Below are positions 30,335 through 41,399 of a stretch of DNA of 64,000 bases, one piece after another; the first letter of the stretch is position 1, and each line of letters starts with the position of its first letter. The stretch is from contig CALNHX010003629.1 of the NCBI GenBank assembly GCA_940337035.1, positions 81,343-145,342 of the forward strand. The letters are read 5' to 3'. The notes beneath the pieces are model-generated. The model made no database searches and was not told the DNA's origin. It saw nothing but the letters and a program-made list of their open reading frames with translations. The position numbers and the translations under genes were made by a program. The stretch is from Agriotes lineatus. Its lineage: Eukaryota > Arthropoda > Insecta > Coleoptera > Elateridae.

Positions 30335-30626
30335 CTGTAAAATTGCCATTGATATGTTTCTGAAATCACGGAGGGTAATAATGATCATACCAAATCATAT
30401 ATAACTTTAACAATTAAAGAACAGCTGGGCAAGTTGCCACTTCTTCTCCAGCAATTAATTCTTCCTGCAAATTACAGCATTATAAAAGATGTGCAATATA
30501 ACCTCAAACTAATAATACTTTAGAAATCCTAAATCGATCGCCGCAAGGGCACGGATAATAATACATTTCCTCCTCTTCGTCGTACTCAAAATCTTCGATT
30601 TCAATTTCGTCGTGGAACACGCTCAT
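30260..30626 (-). CDS. DPH3: diphthamide biosynthesis protein 3 (DPH3/Kti11), one apparent 1-nt frame lesion
   Basis: Exons (minus): 30626-30519, 30464-30391, 30334-30260, with introns of 54 and 56 nt. Intact exon 1 reads MSVFHDEIEIEDFEYDEEEE, then MYYYPCPCGDRFRISK. Exon 2 reads EELIAGEEVATCP, then after the lesion SLIVKVIYDL. Exon 3 adds a 24-residue tail ending LGDNLKKLEVIS. CPCGD..and CPxC are the four metal-ligand cysteines of the CSL zinc finger. In the family, DPH3 supplies electrons to the Dph1-Dph2 enzyme that starts diphthamide synthesis on elongation factor 2, and supports Elongator-dependent tRNA modification. One base is missing near 30428 (second cysteine pair), which as read gives CPAVL and a stop. 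The stop of exon 3 is 4 nt before the RPC7 ATG. Confidence 0.88.
30391..30464 (-). CDS. DPH3: DPH3 exon 2 (frame lesion)
   Basis: Acceptor TTTGCAG, donor GTATGA at 30390. 74 nt where 75 (25 codons) fit. The break lies between ACTTGCCCA and GCTGTTCT. Confidence 0.82.
30519..30626 (-). CDS. DPH3: DPH3 exon 1
   Basis: 36 intact codons from the ATG at 30626-30624, phase 0, donor GTATTA at 30518. Contains the CPCGD half of the CSL zinc finger. Confidence 0.9.
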
Positions 30627-31150
30627 AACTTAAAAACGTATATTGCAAAGCATGACAGAATTAATGTAAGGTTAGGTAAATCTAGCACTGTTGCCAACCC
30701 TTTAAATAAATAATTCTTTGCACCTTTTCTAAAAATTCCCAATTTTTCCTCAATTCAAATTTTACTATAGCTATTGAAACAGGAAAAAATACACTTTACA
30801 GTTTTGTTATTTATTTGTTAAGTCAAATCAGGAAAATAATTACATTCTTAACAGATTACGAAATAGATTATTTTTCTCTTATTTCGCAATGCATTAAACA
30901 GCAAAGAGTAGATAAAAATATAATTACCTACTAACAAATTCTAATTGTAGTAACAAAGTTATTTTTTTATTTTATACTGTATAATTGCATATTACGTTAT
31001 AAGTGTGAGAAATAAGTCATTATCGCGAGTGAGATTTTGTTAATACACGAACACGTGCGCGTGTGGTAATTCTTACGAGCACATAAAATGGCATCAGTTG
31101 CAGTAACAATATACAGAGTAATTCAGAAAGTTATAGATAATATTTAGTAG
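30627..31150. other. DPH3 upstream region, nothing else recognised
   Basis: AT-rich. Should contain the DPH3 (and possibly shared RPC7) promoter, but I see no clear TATA box or initiator. Confidence 0.4.
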
Positions 31151-31408
31151 TATCGGGAGATCCAAAAAAAACTGTTCCTCAGCGGGCTATGGAAATTCAA
31201 CGTATGAATAATATGTTGGTGACACTGTACGTCAATGTCAAATTCGAGGTTAGCAGGTTACGATTTGCGTCATTTTGTGTCAAAACTAACGGAAAACCTA
31301 ACCTGATAACCTCGAATTTGACATTGACGTACAGTGTCACCAACATATTATTCATACGTTGAATTTCCACAGCCCGCTGAGGAACAGTTTTTTTTGGATT
31401 TCTCGATA
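31151..31408. mobile_element. concentric palindrome, core copy 2
   Basis: Outer arms ATCCAAAAAAAACTGTTCCTCAG-type (31170) and CTGAGGAACAGTTTTTTTTGG (31377), differing from those of copy 1. Inside, ATGAATAATATGTTGGTGAC, then GTCAAATTCGAGGTTAGCAG, mirrored at 31308-31355. Whole structure about 258 bp, nearly perfect. Confidence 0.88.
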
Positions 31409-31733
31409 TATTTTTTAAGGTCAACAGTTAGTTTAGACTACAGTGGCTTTATAAGGACAGTCTGGTCAATTCGGCTTGGCTGTTGAGATATCCGTCATCT
31501 TGAGTCGTTCACGAAATTACAATTAGTCACACGAAACTGGTTATAAGTTCTTTATTAACGAAAGTAGCCCCAGTATCAAGTGGAATGAAATAATCCTCAT
31601 AAAATTCTGCAGTCTTCTGTATAAGCGAATGCTGAATTTTCGTTTGCGTAAGTAAATGTCAACGACAGTTGAAGCAAAAATACTTTTTGCGAAAATTGCG
31701 CATTAGCTCAAATCAAAAGTTATAATGAACTAT
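31409..31733. other. non-coding spacer
   Basis: No feature recognised between two palindromic elements. Confidence 0.45.
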
Positions 31734-32585
31734 ACCGGGTGTCAACGAATTTATTAGACAAGTCATAACTTTTAGAGTATTAGGTATATCAAAATGATAT
31801 TTGGTATAGGTAAATGGTATGGAGAGAGGAGAGTTTTCGCATATTTTTCACTTTTCGGTCACTTCCGGTTTCACCGGAAATGCCTCCGATTTAGAATTTT
31901 TAAATGGAATACCCTGTATATTTTTGCATATTTGGATTTCTGAGACAATTTTTGATCAGAATGTGACATTTTAAAAAGTTTTTAAGCCTACTTGAGTTTT
32001 TTAGAGCCACTTGTAATATGGCATCTAGGTGGCCATGATCGGACGCAAACTAATCTAAGGACCTCAGGTGATGTCAGAAAATTACAATCGCAAAGTTTTA
32101 GTGATTAGTATGATAGATAGGAATAAGACAAGTTGGCAAAATCACGTTTTCTTGTCTAACTATGTTTTTTCAAATGGCGACCCTTTTTTGACAAGCACTT
32201 TCCGAAAAGTGGATTTTTTGGCGAATCTAACGATACTAATTTATTTGCGATTGGATTAAAAATAAGCTCATAAGTTAAATATTTCTAAGCAAAATACTGG
32301 ATAATAATTTATTTACTTTTGTCAAGTGTGCCATGGATAACTTTTTAAAATGTCACATTCTGATCCAAAATTGCCTGAGAAATCCAAATATGCAAAATAT
32401 ACAGGGTGTTCCATTTAAAAATTCGAAATCGGAGCCATTTCCGGTGAAACCGGAAGTGACCGGAAAGTGAAAAATATGCGAAAACTCTCCTCTCCCTATA
32501 CCATTTATCTATACTAAATCTCATTTTGATACACTTAATACTCTAGAAGTTATAACTTGTCTAATAAATTCGTTGACACCCGGTA
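31734..32585. mobile_element. ~850-bp palindromic DNA element (arms ~250 bp)
   Basis: Terminal inverted repeats TACCGGGTGTCAACGAATTT and its complement ending GTTGACACCCGGTA. The arms continue through TAGAGTATTAGGTATATC, the GGTTTCACCGGAA palindrome and TGGAATACCCTGTATATTTT. TA flanks both ends, as for Tc1/mariner-type insertions. The centre (31985-32330) has no transposase. Confidence 0.82.
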
Positions 32586-32597
32586 TATAGTATATTA

Positions 32598-32712
32598 AAG
32601 TATGAGTGGATAACAAGGTCTTTAAAACACGCGCGAGTTTTCGAGCGCGACGGCGTAGCCGGAGTGCTCGAAATAGAGCAAGTGTTTTAATGACCAGTTA
32701 TCCACGAATACT
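32598..32712. repeat. hairpin with GC-rich core
   Basis: Arms AAGTATGAGTGGATAAC...TTTAAAACAC and GTGTTTTAAT...GTTATCCACGAATACTT. Core GCGCGACGGCGTAGCCGGAG. An outer inverted pair (TTTTTATTATACCTGCA at 32724 and TGCAGGTATAATAAAAA at 32962) may mark a larger element. Confidence 0.65.
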
Positions 32713-32975
32713 TTACGCTATTTTTTATTATACCTGCAATACTGGAAATAAATTACACACTAAAAACTTGGAAATAATTTTTGTCGTGATAAATCGAAAG
32801 GGCATAATAGTATTGCTACTATAGTTACAAGAATTGTTTACGTTTTTGTCGCGTCTACGTCCGTTGTTGCATTCAGTCATTTCCTTGACAACCTTTAAAG
32901 CTCGGCGAGCTTTAATCGCCTGTTTTCGCATGCTCAGGCGTGCTTTAAACGGCGATTCTGATGCAGGTATAATAA

Positions 32976-34570
32976 AAAATGTCTTAATGCCATCAAATTA
33001 GCGACAATTTATGTAACATAATAGTCTATTCCTCTAAATTAACTGGTGGCATAAATACAACGGTTTGATTATGAATATAAAAAAAATGTTGAGTTTTTGT
33101 ATACGTAATCTCTGTGTCGACCAACGCAAAGTGTTGTCAGTTTTCGTTTTTGACGCACAAAAACACAATAAAGAAGATAGTAAATGACATATTGACTTAT
33201 ATTCCGATATTAAGTTGATCGTTAAAGAGAATTTTTAATCGCCGGCGACGATACAAGTGCAAACTTTAGTTTGGACCACAGTTTATGCGATAAAAACGAA
33301 GTGAATTGTAAATAAATACTTGTATACAGCGCTTTGCAAAGTATCTCGGAATTTCACATTTGTCTAGTCCGTACAAAATGACGTTTATGTTATAATTTAG
33401 CGGGGTGACGTTTGTCTTACATTCAGCAGGCCGTGCACAGAACAATACCTAAGGGGGTGGCTGGCGGTAGCAAAAACGACTCAAAATGGCTGCCGTTTAA
33501 AAACTGACTAAAATGTTCGTATGTAGCCACTATAGTTTAGACTAGGGTGCCTTGATATGAATTTGATGTAAAGTACGTTTTTTTTTTCTATAATAACTGT
33601 CAAAGTGTTACAATGTTGGTAGACATGTAATTCAAATGCTAGGAAACTTTATACCTCGTGTTGGTAGAACTTTTTCAAAATTATGGTTATGTGTCAATTT
33701 TGAATGTCAAAGTTTCTTAATTTGAACTCTTGACAAATTTATTTTTTTAACATGGAATCATCATCATCATCAATAAAATCGGATAAAAAAAGAAAACCAA
33801 GAAATACTTTAAATGCAAAAATGAAGCAAGCGATATTAAATTATGACATCTGTCAAAATGACAATATTTTTTTTAGCGGAAGAAAAGAACTAAAAATATA
33901 TGTACCAACTTTATTAAAACTAGGGACCCTGCAGGAATGCAACTTATGCCCTAGAAAGTTGACCTTGAAAATTATTATAGAAAAAAAATGTACTATAGTT
34001 GTTCTTTAACAGGGTATGGACGTAAATCGTTTCCTCGATTTTTCAATCGGATAGTAAATTAATTATTGTCACGTTGGCATTACTTTGCAATTAGCATATA
34101 TCATTTACATATATGGCATATATCCATAAATGTCCTGTAAAAATTATTAGAACGTGTTTTATTGTATTATATTAAAGAAAACTATTCGTTATGCCCTACA
34201 TTTTAAAATCTGCAATCTGCATAATGGAGAAGTTCTGGATATTAGGGTGTAAAAATAAATTAGGCGAAATTGTAAATATGTTTATTTAATCTCTGATGAA
34301 GTTAAATTACTTCTGTTATAATCCATTCAGGAAACTTCCGTGACGTAAAAGTTACTATCAGTTGGTTAATATGCAAATAGCCAGTAGGGTGTTATTGATT
34401 TTAGCATTTTATGTTGCGCCATTTTCACTTTAAATTTCAAGTTTTTGGTTTTTGCTGTCACTTTGGCATTTGAATTATTGAAGTACATTTTGATTAATTT
34501 GGTTGCACATACACTGTGGTTTTTTTTATCGCGTTACATCACATATTACGTGCATCGTTTTTCATCGTTA
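32976..34570. other. non-coding, no supported gene
   Basis: An 85-codon open frame starting MESSSSSIKSDKKRKPRN at 33752 begins in an ATC microsatellite and resembles nothing I know. I do not call it a gene. Confidence 0.45.
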
Positions 34571-35308
34571 TTCATCATAAATTACCCACCTCTTATCATC
34601 GTTATTATTGCCTATAGAAAAAAAAGTTTTAAATAAAAGTTATGTGGTTATAACTGAATTTTGTTAAAATGCTATCAAAAGTACAGTGGCGTGCATAATT
34701 AAGGGGATACAAAAAAGTAATATATTTTTTTAAATAGAACACCCTGTATATTATTAAATTTTTGGAATGATATTTCTTTCCTGATTTCAAAAATATACCA
34801 TATGTTACCCTTACCTTATACCGTTTTTGAGTTATTAAACGTCAAATATCTTAGTTAAACTAGTTAACATTATTAAATATAACAAAGTTTTATTCAGGAA
34901 ATTTAAATATAAATAAATGATAACTAATTTTTATTATTTCATTAAAGAAATGTCACTTATCAAACAAAATAGTTGCATTTTCATAGCTTACTTTAATAAT
35001 TCCTATTTACAGTAACTAGTTTAACTAAGATATTCAACGTTTAATAACTCAAAAACGGTATAAGGTAAGGGTAACATATGGTATATTTTTGAAATCAGGA
35101 AAAAAAGGTCGTTCCAAAAATTTAATAATATACAGGGTGTTCCATTTAAAAAAATATATTACTTTTTTGTATCCCCTTAATTATGCACGCCACTGTACTT
35201 TTGATAGCATTTTAACAAAATTCAGTTATAACCACATAACTTTTATTTAAAACTTTTTTTTCTATAGGCAATAATAACGATGATAAGGGGTGGGTAATTT
35301 ATAATGAA
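34571..35308. mobile_element. ~740-bp near-perfect palindrome (arms ~330 bp)
   Basis: TTCATCATAAATTACCCACC at the left and GGTGGGTAATTTATAATGAA at the right are complementary. The arms continue through TTATGTGGTTATAACTGAAT, ACAGTGGCGTGCATAATTAA and ACACCCTGTATATTATTAA to GTTAAACTAGTTAAC near the centre. The loop is only about 85 bp. No ORF of note. Confidence 0.88.
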
Positions 35309-36736
35309 TAACCCTGTACAGCCGAGCCACATAAAGATACTTTTGCTCCGAATAACATATAGTATTTTTTCTTCAAACGTTTTTATAACAAATTATTTAC
35401 AATTTTGTGAACAAAATTCGAAAAAAATTACTTGATCTCGTCAGCGGCAGAAAAAGTTGTCAGCGGCAGATAATAACTTTATCAGCCGCTGACGAGCGGC
35501 AGATAAAGTCGTCAGCGGCAGATAAAGTGTTTTAGATGCCATGGCAATGAAGTGACCGTTTAGCATCATCAATTCAGCAGTATAATGGCACATTTTACTG
35601 CCGTTTGAAGAAAAAATTGTATACCAAGACATAATTTCTGATTGGCCGATAGATATAGTCAAAATGGCTGACTTTCGGTTTTACCTGAAATGATACCAAC
35701 TTGGATATTTTAAATGAAACACCCTGTATATTTTATGTTTTTTTGAATCTACGAGTCAAGTTACATATAATAGTCTTGCCAAATTTAAATTTTTTTAAAT
35801 AAAAAAAATATTTTTTTAATTTTGATTTTTTATCATAGAAGGCCTTGACTTGGAAAAATGTATTCCAATTGACTCTAGCAACCCTTAATAATAGCTATTT
35901 TATCAATAAGGTCAATAACAAACCTTTAATAAAAGAATATAATTTGAAAAATCCAGTTTTGCGATTTTCCCAAAAACTATGCTTTATCCAAAACACTGAA
36001 AAAAGTTGTAGATAATTGCATAATATATGATCTTGTTTTATGAAATTTAATTTTAATTAAATAATCATACAGTTTTTCCGAAAAACGGAAAAGAATAAAG
36101 TACCTTTTCGGTTTCCCGATTTCAATAAAAAATCAGTGGGATCTCCAAATATATATTTAAAATAAAGATATTTCAGGCCAATCGATTAAACCGTCTGTAG
36201 AGAGGACACAAACTCATTGACTTACAGACAGACATAACTTCGAAAAACATTTTTCTGAATGATAAGACACGAAAATAAATATTTCCGCAGACATTCCGAA
36301 AAAAGTAGGTGTGGTCGCTACATGATTTCTTTACTGCTTGTAAAAATATAATTTTCGATTTTTTCAAACACTACTAACAAAAGACTCTTTTGACAAAGTT
36401 ATAGATAATTACTTAATATATTACAGTTTAAAAAAATGTATTCTCGTTATTTTATGACTTGCAGGAATTTTTGCAAAACTCGAATTTTACGAGTTTTTCA
36501 AAAACCATACTTCTTACAAAAAATGATTTTAACAAAGGTTATAGATAATTATGTAATATTGAAAAAGGTTTAAAAAATATTCTTATTACCAACTTTTGGA
36601 CTTTTTGCCAAAAATTTAATTTTGCAATTTTTCCGAAAATTGTACTTCTCACAAAACAACTTTTTAAAGAAAAGTTGTAGATAGTTGCGCAATAATATGA
36701 TTTTGTTCCGGAGAACGGAAAAACATGAGTAAAATA
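35309..36736. other. non-coding; short GTCAGCGGCAGATAA repeats at 35440-35530
   Basis: Four imperfect copies of CGTCAGCGGCAGATAAAGT, some inverted, then AT-rich DNA with repeated AAAAGTTGTAGATAATTG-like phrases (36005, 36400, 36540, 36672). No exon recognised. Confidence 0.5.
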
Positions 36737-37381
36737 TTAAGTAACAAACGACTTCCGGGATTGGATTGTGTGATTATTGAGGTAGAAGAACTCAACGTTT
36801 CGCCCACTTTCGGAAGGGGCTTCATCAGGAGGGAAAGCAAAAGAGCACGGTAACTCAACGTGTAAACCACGCCAGAGATGAAACTGTCTGAAGAGTTTCG
36901 CCTCTGGCGTGGTTTGTTTCTCCTCCTGATGAAGCTCTTTATGAAAGTGGGCGAAACGTTGAGTTATGATATGTTTTTCGGACTTTTTCCACTGTTTAGG
37001 GTGTAAATCACACAACGTTTCGGGAGTTTTGTTCTACTCCCGTCTTCAGGTGTTCCTGGTTAGTCCTGAGAAGGACTGATATTGTATGTTTTTCAACTTA
37101 AATTTGTGCCTCCCCGGGGTTTGAACCCGGGACCGCTGATCGCTGTGATTAATACTCTGCCACTCTAACCACTAGGCCACCAGGACTAACCAGGAACACC
37201 TGAAGACGGGAGTAGAACAAAACTCCCGAAACGTGTGATTTACACTCTAGACAGTGGAAAAAGTCCGAAAAACATATCATAATAGACCACTGCCAAAAAA
37301 TGACATTCAAAGAACAAACGTTGAATTATTCGACCTCAATAATGACACGGTCCAATCCTGAAAGTCGTTTGTTACTTAATG
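36737..37381. mobile_element. nested ('Russian doll') palindrome with tRNA-like centre
   Basis: Outer arms ATTAAGTAACAAACGACTTC (36736) and complement AAGTCGTTTGTTACTTAAT (37364), about 65 nt. Inside are two further palindromes side by side. One is 36795-36966 (ACTCAACGTTTCGCCCACTT and complement, centred on a smaller palindrome CCACGCCAGAG...CTCTGGCGTGG). The other is 36966-37283 (ATGATATGTTTTTCGGACTT ... CCCGTCTTCAGGTGTTCC and complement), whose centre is the tRNA-like sequence below. Confidence 0.88.
37107..37187 (-). other. tRNA-like SINE head at a palindrome centre
   Basis: Minus strand AGTCCTGGTGGCCTAGTGGT (A box TGGCCTAGTGG) and GGGTTCAAACCCCGG (B box GGTTCAAACCC) with a perfect 5-bp T stem. 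The acceptor ends do not pair, so this is a tRNA-derived SINE head or pseudogene. Confidence 0.6.
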
Positions 37382-38884
37382 ACAATGACCGTGAAAGCCT
37401 CCGAAATTATGAGTAAAGTATACCATTTTCGGTTACCCGATTTTAACCAAAGATCACTGGGATCTTTGAATGTGTAATATAACAAATGAAGATATACATT
37501 TTGTGCTGTAGAGAGGACGCACACCCACATGTTCACAAAGCACATACCTTGGAGTTATCCTGCATTCAAGCTGAACTGGAGGGCTCATTTAGAGAGACAA
37601 ATTCAAAGGGCCACTGCTTTCCTGTGGAGATGCAGGGGCTGTAGACAGGACGCAGACCCACAGACTCACAAAGCACATACTCATAGACTCACAGACAGAC
37701 ATCACCTCGAAAACCACTTTTTCTGAATCAGAAGACATGGAAACGGACATTTCCTTAAGAAAGTCATGATTACTATACTTTGTTTCACGTAGTCAACTGT
37801 ATTTTAGAAGATTAATTGGGTGGGTAGAAGTGTGATGTTATCCTGGGCCAAATCTAATTAATTAAGGTAATTAATGCATTTAATATTTGCACATAGCTAA
37901 TTTGGTGTTTCTGAAGCTCACCTTGTTGATACGATTTTACAGCAATGCAAAACCCTTGATAACTTTAGGGTCGAGGCAACATTCGTGTACCAAAAATGTT
38001 GATAACGCCCGTAGTGCAGCGTTGCTTATCTCCTGAATTCATTCTCCCACTCAACGTTAACCTACAAGATTACGCCGAGTGTAAATACAAGCAGTTTCGC
38101 CATTAAACTTAACTTATTTTTTAAGCTCCGGATTGCAACAAATTCTTACCTGTCAAATTTATGCCCTGACCGGGGAATCTTTGTTGGAGAGCACTCCGTC
38201 ACTACGTTACCACTCCGGGCTGCGTTATTGACGCTGTACTCGTTGCTGACGGTCCTCTTTCTTTGCGTTTCCGGCTATCGGACCGCAACACATTATTCCT
38301 CCCCTGTAATGCCCGGATCATGCATCTGCACCGCTGAAACAAAAGAAAGCCTGTGTAGCCATCTCCTGCGAATCGAGCTCCAGAAGGTCACTTACCCGGT
38401 TAAAAGTTACATTACAGATAGTTGCCTGTCTTACCGGACCACAGCCCGGATATTTTCTCCGCGGAGAAAATCCGAGAAACTCAGTGCAGGCATCCAACGC
38501 CACCGCTCTGACGAATTGATTGGCTACTTGCCATGACCAAAGCAGCGATTTATCAGAAATTTATATATAAATTGTACAAAGTTTACATAATTTTAACTTA
38601 TGTATATAACAGAATATAATTATTTTATTTTTTCTTTCTTGTTTATTTGTGTTTACTCGAATGTTTAAATGGGCCCTGACTTATTGCAGCTACCCATTTA
38701 AAAAGGGCGCGTAATCTGGCTTTTACGTCTTGTCAAAATATAGTGAGCATTCATTTGGGGAGTTCAAAATACCGTAAAAGGCATGATTTTACATTGCGGT
38801 CCGAGCAGAGGCTTGATTCGAGTAAACATAAATAACTAAGGTGCCTAGGAACTGAACTGGCCGGGCCAGATGGCGCCCGAGGTT
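37382..38884. other. non-coding; GC-richer block at 38,150-38,540
   Basis: A block of open frames on both strands at 38,228-38,536 reflects base composition. I recognise no protein. Might be an old LTR or retroelement fragment, unproven. Confidence 0.4.
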
Positions 38885-39280
38885 TAGGCTAACCAGAGCC
38901 AGTAGATATAGAGAGTACCGCCATTCTTTGATCCGTGAAAATGCCGCTATCGCCGCCATTTTTGTTCCCACCAGCAATGACTGAATGAGGTATGTCTAAA
39001 ATTTTACTTGAAATTGGCAAGACTGTAAGTCTGTGTCAAATTCGAGGTTAGCAGGTTATGTTTTGCCCCAGTTTGTGTCAAAACTGACGCAAAAACTAAC
39101 CTGCTAACCTCGAATTTGACATAGACTTACGGTCTTGCCAATTTTAAGTAAAGTTTTGGATTGCCAACAAACGTCACGTTGACGGAATTGTGTTACAAAC
39201 CTCAAAGTGACGCATATGTCAGAGGAATAAACATGGCGGACGTGGCGGTACTCTCTATATCTACTGGCTCTGAGGCTAAC
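38885..39280. mobile_element. concentric palindrome, core copy 3
   Basis: Outer arms AGCCAGTAGATATAGAGAGT (38897) and ACTCTCTATATCTACTGGCT (39250). The core lies at 39005-39150 (TACTTGAAATTGGCAAGACT, GTGTCAAATTCGAGGTTAGC and complement). Between outer arms and core the sequence is unpaired, so two independent inverted repeats share a centre. Confidence 0.85.
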
Positions 39281-39282
39281 TA

Positions 39283-40157
39283 AGGTCACTAAATCACGTT
39301 AGCTACGCTAACACAGGTAGGGATACTCGGCGTTATTTGTGTCAAACCAAACTCGTTTTTGTCAGTGGCGTACCCAATCAGTTTATAGGTTATAACAGGA
39401 ATAAATTGAAGTTTGTGTACCTAACGTGAACGCAATAAATAAAGAATTATTTGTAAAGGTTTTCCACCTTAAAAAAATTAATGATCACAAATATAAAGCT
39501 TTAGCGAATATTTTGTACCGCTCGCTGCATTCCAATAGTTCGGTACCTCACATACACGTAAATGATGAATGTCGTCTAGTAGTCTATTTATTTCTTTCAA
39601 TCACTTCTGCCGTTTTATGCTATTTCTTGGTCCTTAATTTGCAATAAGTTATTCATTAAAAAGTATTACTAAATATTACAGTTTAAATTACCTTCAGGGA
39701 CTTGAAACAGCGTATACCCTTTTATGCTGTTGTTCAGGCAACCTTTAACGCAGCAAATGAAAACCATAATGCTATTAAATATAAATACGTTTTGACAAAA
39801 TTCGTCGGGAGAACTAGGGAATCCGAGATTACAATCATCTCTTCAGGTCATAATTAAGGTAAATGATCTGTAATTGTGAAAAATTACCTTTGATATTTCT
39901 CTAGATCTTCAAGTTTCGGGGTCAGTAGATGAAACACATTTTAAATTGCTGTTAAAAACGATCATCTGCCTAACTTACAACCTAGAGAAAGGATTGTGGC
40001 ATCGCATTCGAAGGATATATTAATAATAAGAAAAAATATTTATGCCCTTCCTAATAGCGCCTATGGTAAATTTGACATTGACAAACTCGTTTTTTGAACC
40101 TGTCAAATGGTGTTTCCCTACCTGTGTTAGCGCAGCTAACGTGATTTAGTAACCTTA
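39283..40157. repeat. long-range inverted pair, ~44-bp arms
   Basis: CACTAAATCACGTTAGCTAC at 39287 with GCTAACACAGGTAGGGA matches in reverse TCCCTACCTGTGTTAGCGCAG and CTAACGTGATTTAGTAACC (40113-40157). Both arms abut AGGCTAAC sequences. The roughly 790-bp interior has no recognised gene. Confidence 0.7.
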
Positions 40158-40231
40158 AGGCTAACCTGGAAAAATAACTAGAATTAATAAAAGTATATTA
40201 ATCTGAATATTGCACAAACCCTGTTCACAGC

Positions 40232-40681
40232 ATGTCCGACCAAGAGAGCACCACCCCCCCAAGAATAAAAAGGTGGGATGAATTTACAACTTCAGATCAG
40301 AGATCATCCGAGGTGTAGCAATCGGGGCCGGGTTAAACGGCGAAGCAACGTTGCAGGAACTGAGGTATCGACTATCACAGTACCTGAAAACCGGCGGTGT
40401 CGGAGATTTGGAAGAAAAAGAGAGAAACGTTGCAGAGATTCCAGAGGAAGAATGGAAAGGATAAGCCGAAATGCCGGAGCCGGTAGGCCAACAGGCAGAA
40501 GAACAGACGGACACGCCAACACCCGAACTTCCGCATCAGTAAATGGGGCCTCCAGTTTGATGGAACCGCCGATCCCAGTTCCTTCCTAGAAATAATCGAA
40601 GAATTGTGCGCCTGTTACCAATTTAAAGAGCAAGAAGTACTCACCGCTTTGCCCGAACTGTTCAAGGAAAAAGCTAGTTAA
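40232..40681 (+). pseudogene. degraded gag fragment of an LTR-type retroelement
   Basis: Starts with an ATG, then shifts frame and has stops. Two recognisable pieces are an N-terminal segment with LNGEATLQELRYRLSQYLK and a downstream piece KWGLQFDGTADPSSFLEIIE ending in PELFKEKAS. The second has the W..FDG...SFLE pattern seen in Gag capsid-region sequences of insect elements. Frame breaks near 40290 and 40460 and the absence of pol show a dead remnant. No LTR identified. Confidence 0.55.
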
Positions 40682-41399
40682 GTAATTATAATTATAACAT
40701 CAGCGCGTAACTTTGGAGGCTTCACTACATGCTGTTTAGAGATTCAAACGTATATCATTCAAGTTTATTCGATCTTATTTCATTATATCGAGTGTAACCA
40801 CCTGGGTTTCACCTTTTACCATTTTTAGAAGATCGCGGAGTAACTCCGGTGCTGAAAGATGAGTTTATTATTGTAACAGTTGTGTTCGCTTAAAATTGCT
40901 GAATAGCTATAGAATCAACCTTTACATATTTTCCAAAGCTGTTAAACCTCCGTGCCTTCTTATTTAAAACTGCATGCCGATGCCGGTGAGCTATCCCAGC
41001 AAGTAACATAATTGAGTTGAGGGTGGAAAATATGCAGGTACCGGATGGGAAGCTTCCATACCGATTTATATGTTAGATATAAGCCATTACATCCATGATC
41101 TGTGATATTTACTACTTAGTGATATTTGCCATAAAATTAAGTGTTCTCGAGGGTTTATGGCAGTAATTACGAATCGTTATTTATACACTACTTGGTATTA
41201 CCTCAAAGGTACGAGTTATCATTATATGATCTTTGTTAAAGTTTCGGTTTTATTTTTTGCTAGGATTAAGTCACTTAGTGGTTCGTTGCTTCAAGAAATC
41301 AGCAGGGAACGTGTCAGTTGGAACCACATCACGCCTTCTATTTTGGTTTTCACCCTTTCGAAGGTAAGTTGATCTAGCTAGTCAGTGGTATGTTTTCGT
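40682..41399. other. non-coding, nothing recognised
   Basis: Moderately AT-rich, no repeats or exons I can support. Confidence 0.45.

Noticed and set aside
30265..30395. 31-nt DPH3 intron ending GATTTCAG at 30360
   Set aside because: Too short and leads to a 16-codon tail. The TTTTACAG acceptor gives a 56-nt intron and a clean phase-0 exon.
33752..34009. 85-residue ORF MESSSSSIKSD
   Set aside because: Starts in an ATC microsatellite, no recognisable family, AT-rich codons.
34445..34636. 63-residue hydrophobic ORF
   Set aside because: Lies in and next to the arm of a palindromic element and reflects T-rich sequence.
38228..38536. 102-residue ORF as a gene
   Set aside because: Open on both strands because of composition. 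No motif recognised.
40278..40589. 103-residue Arg-rich ORF
   Set aside because: A shadow frame of the degraded gag fragment.
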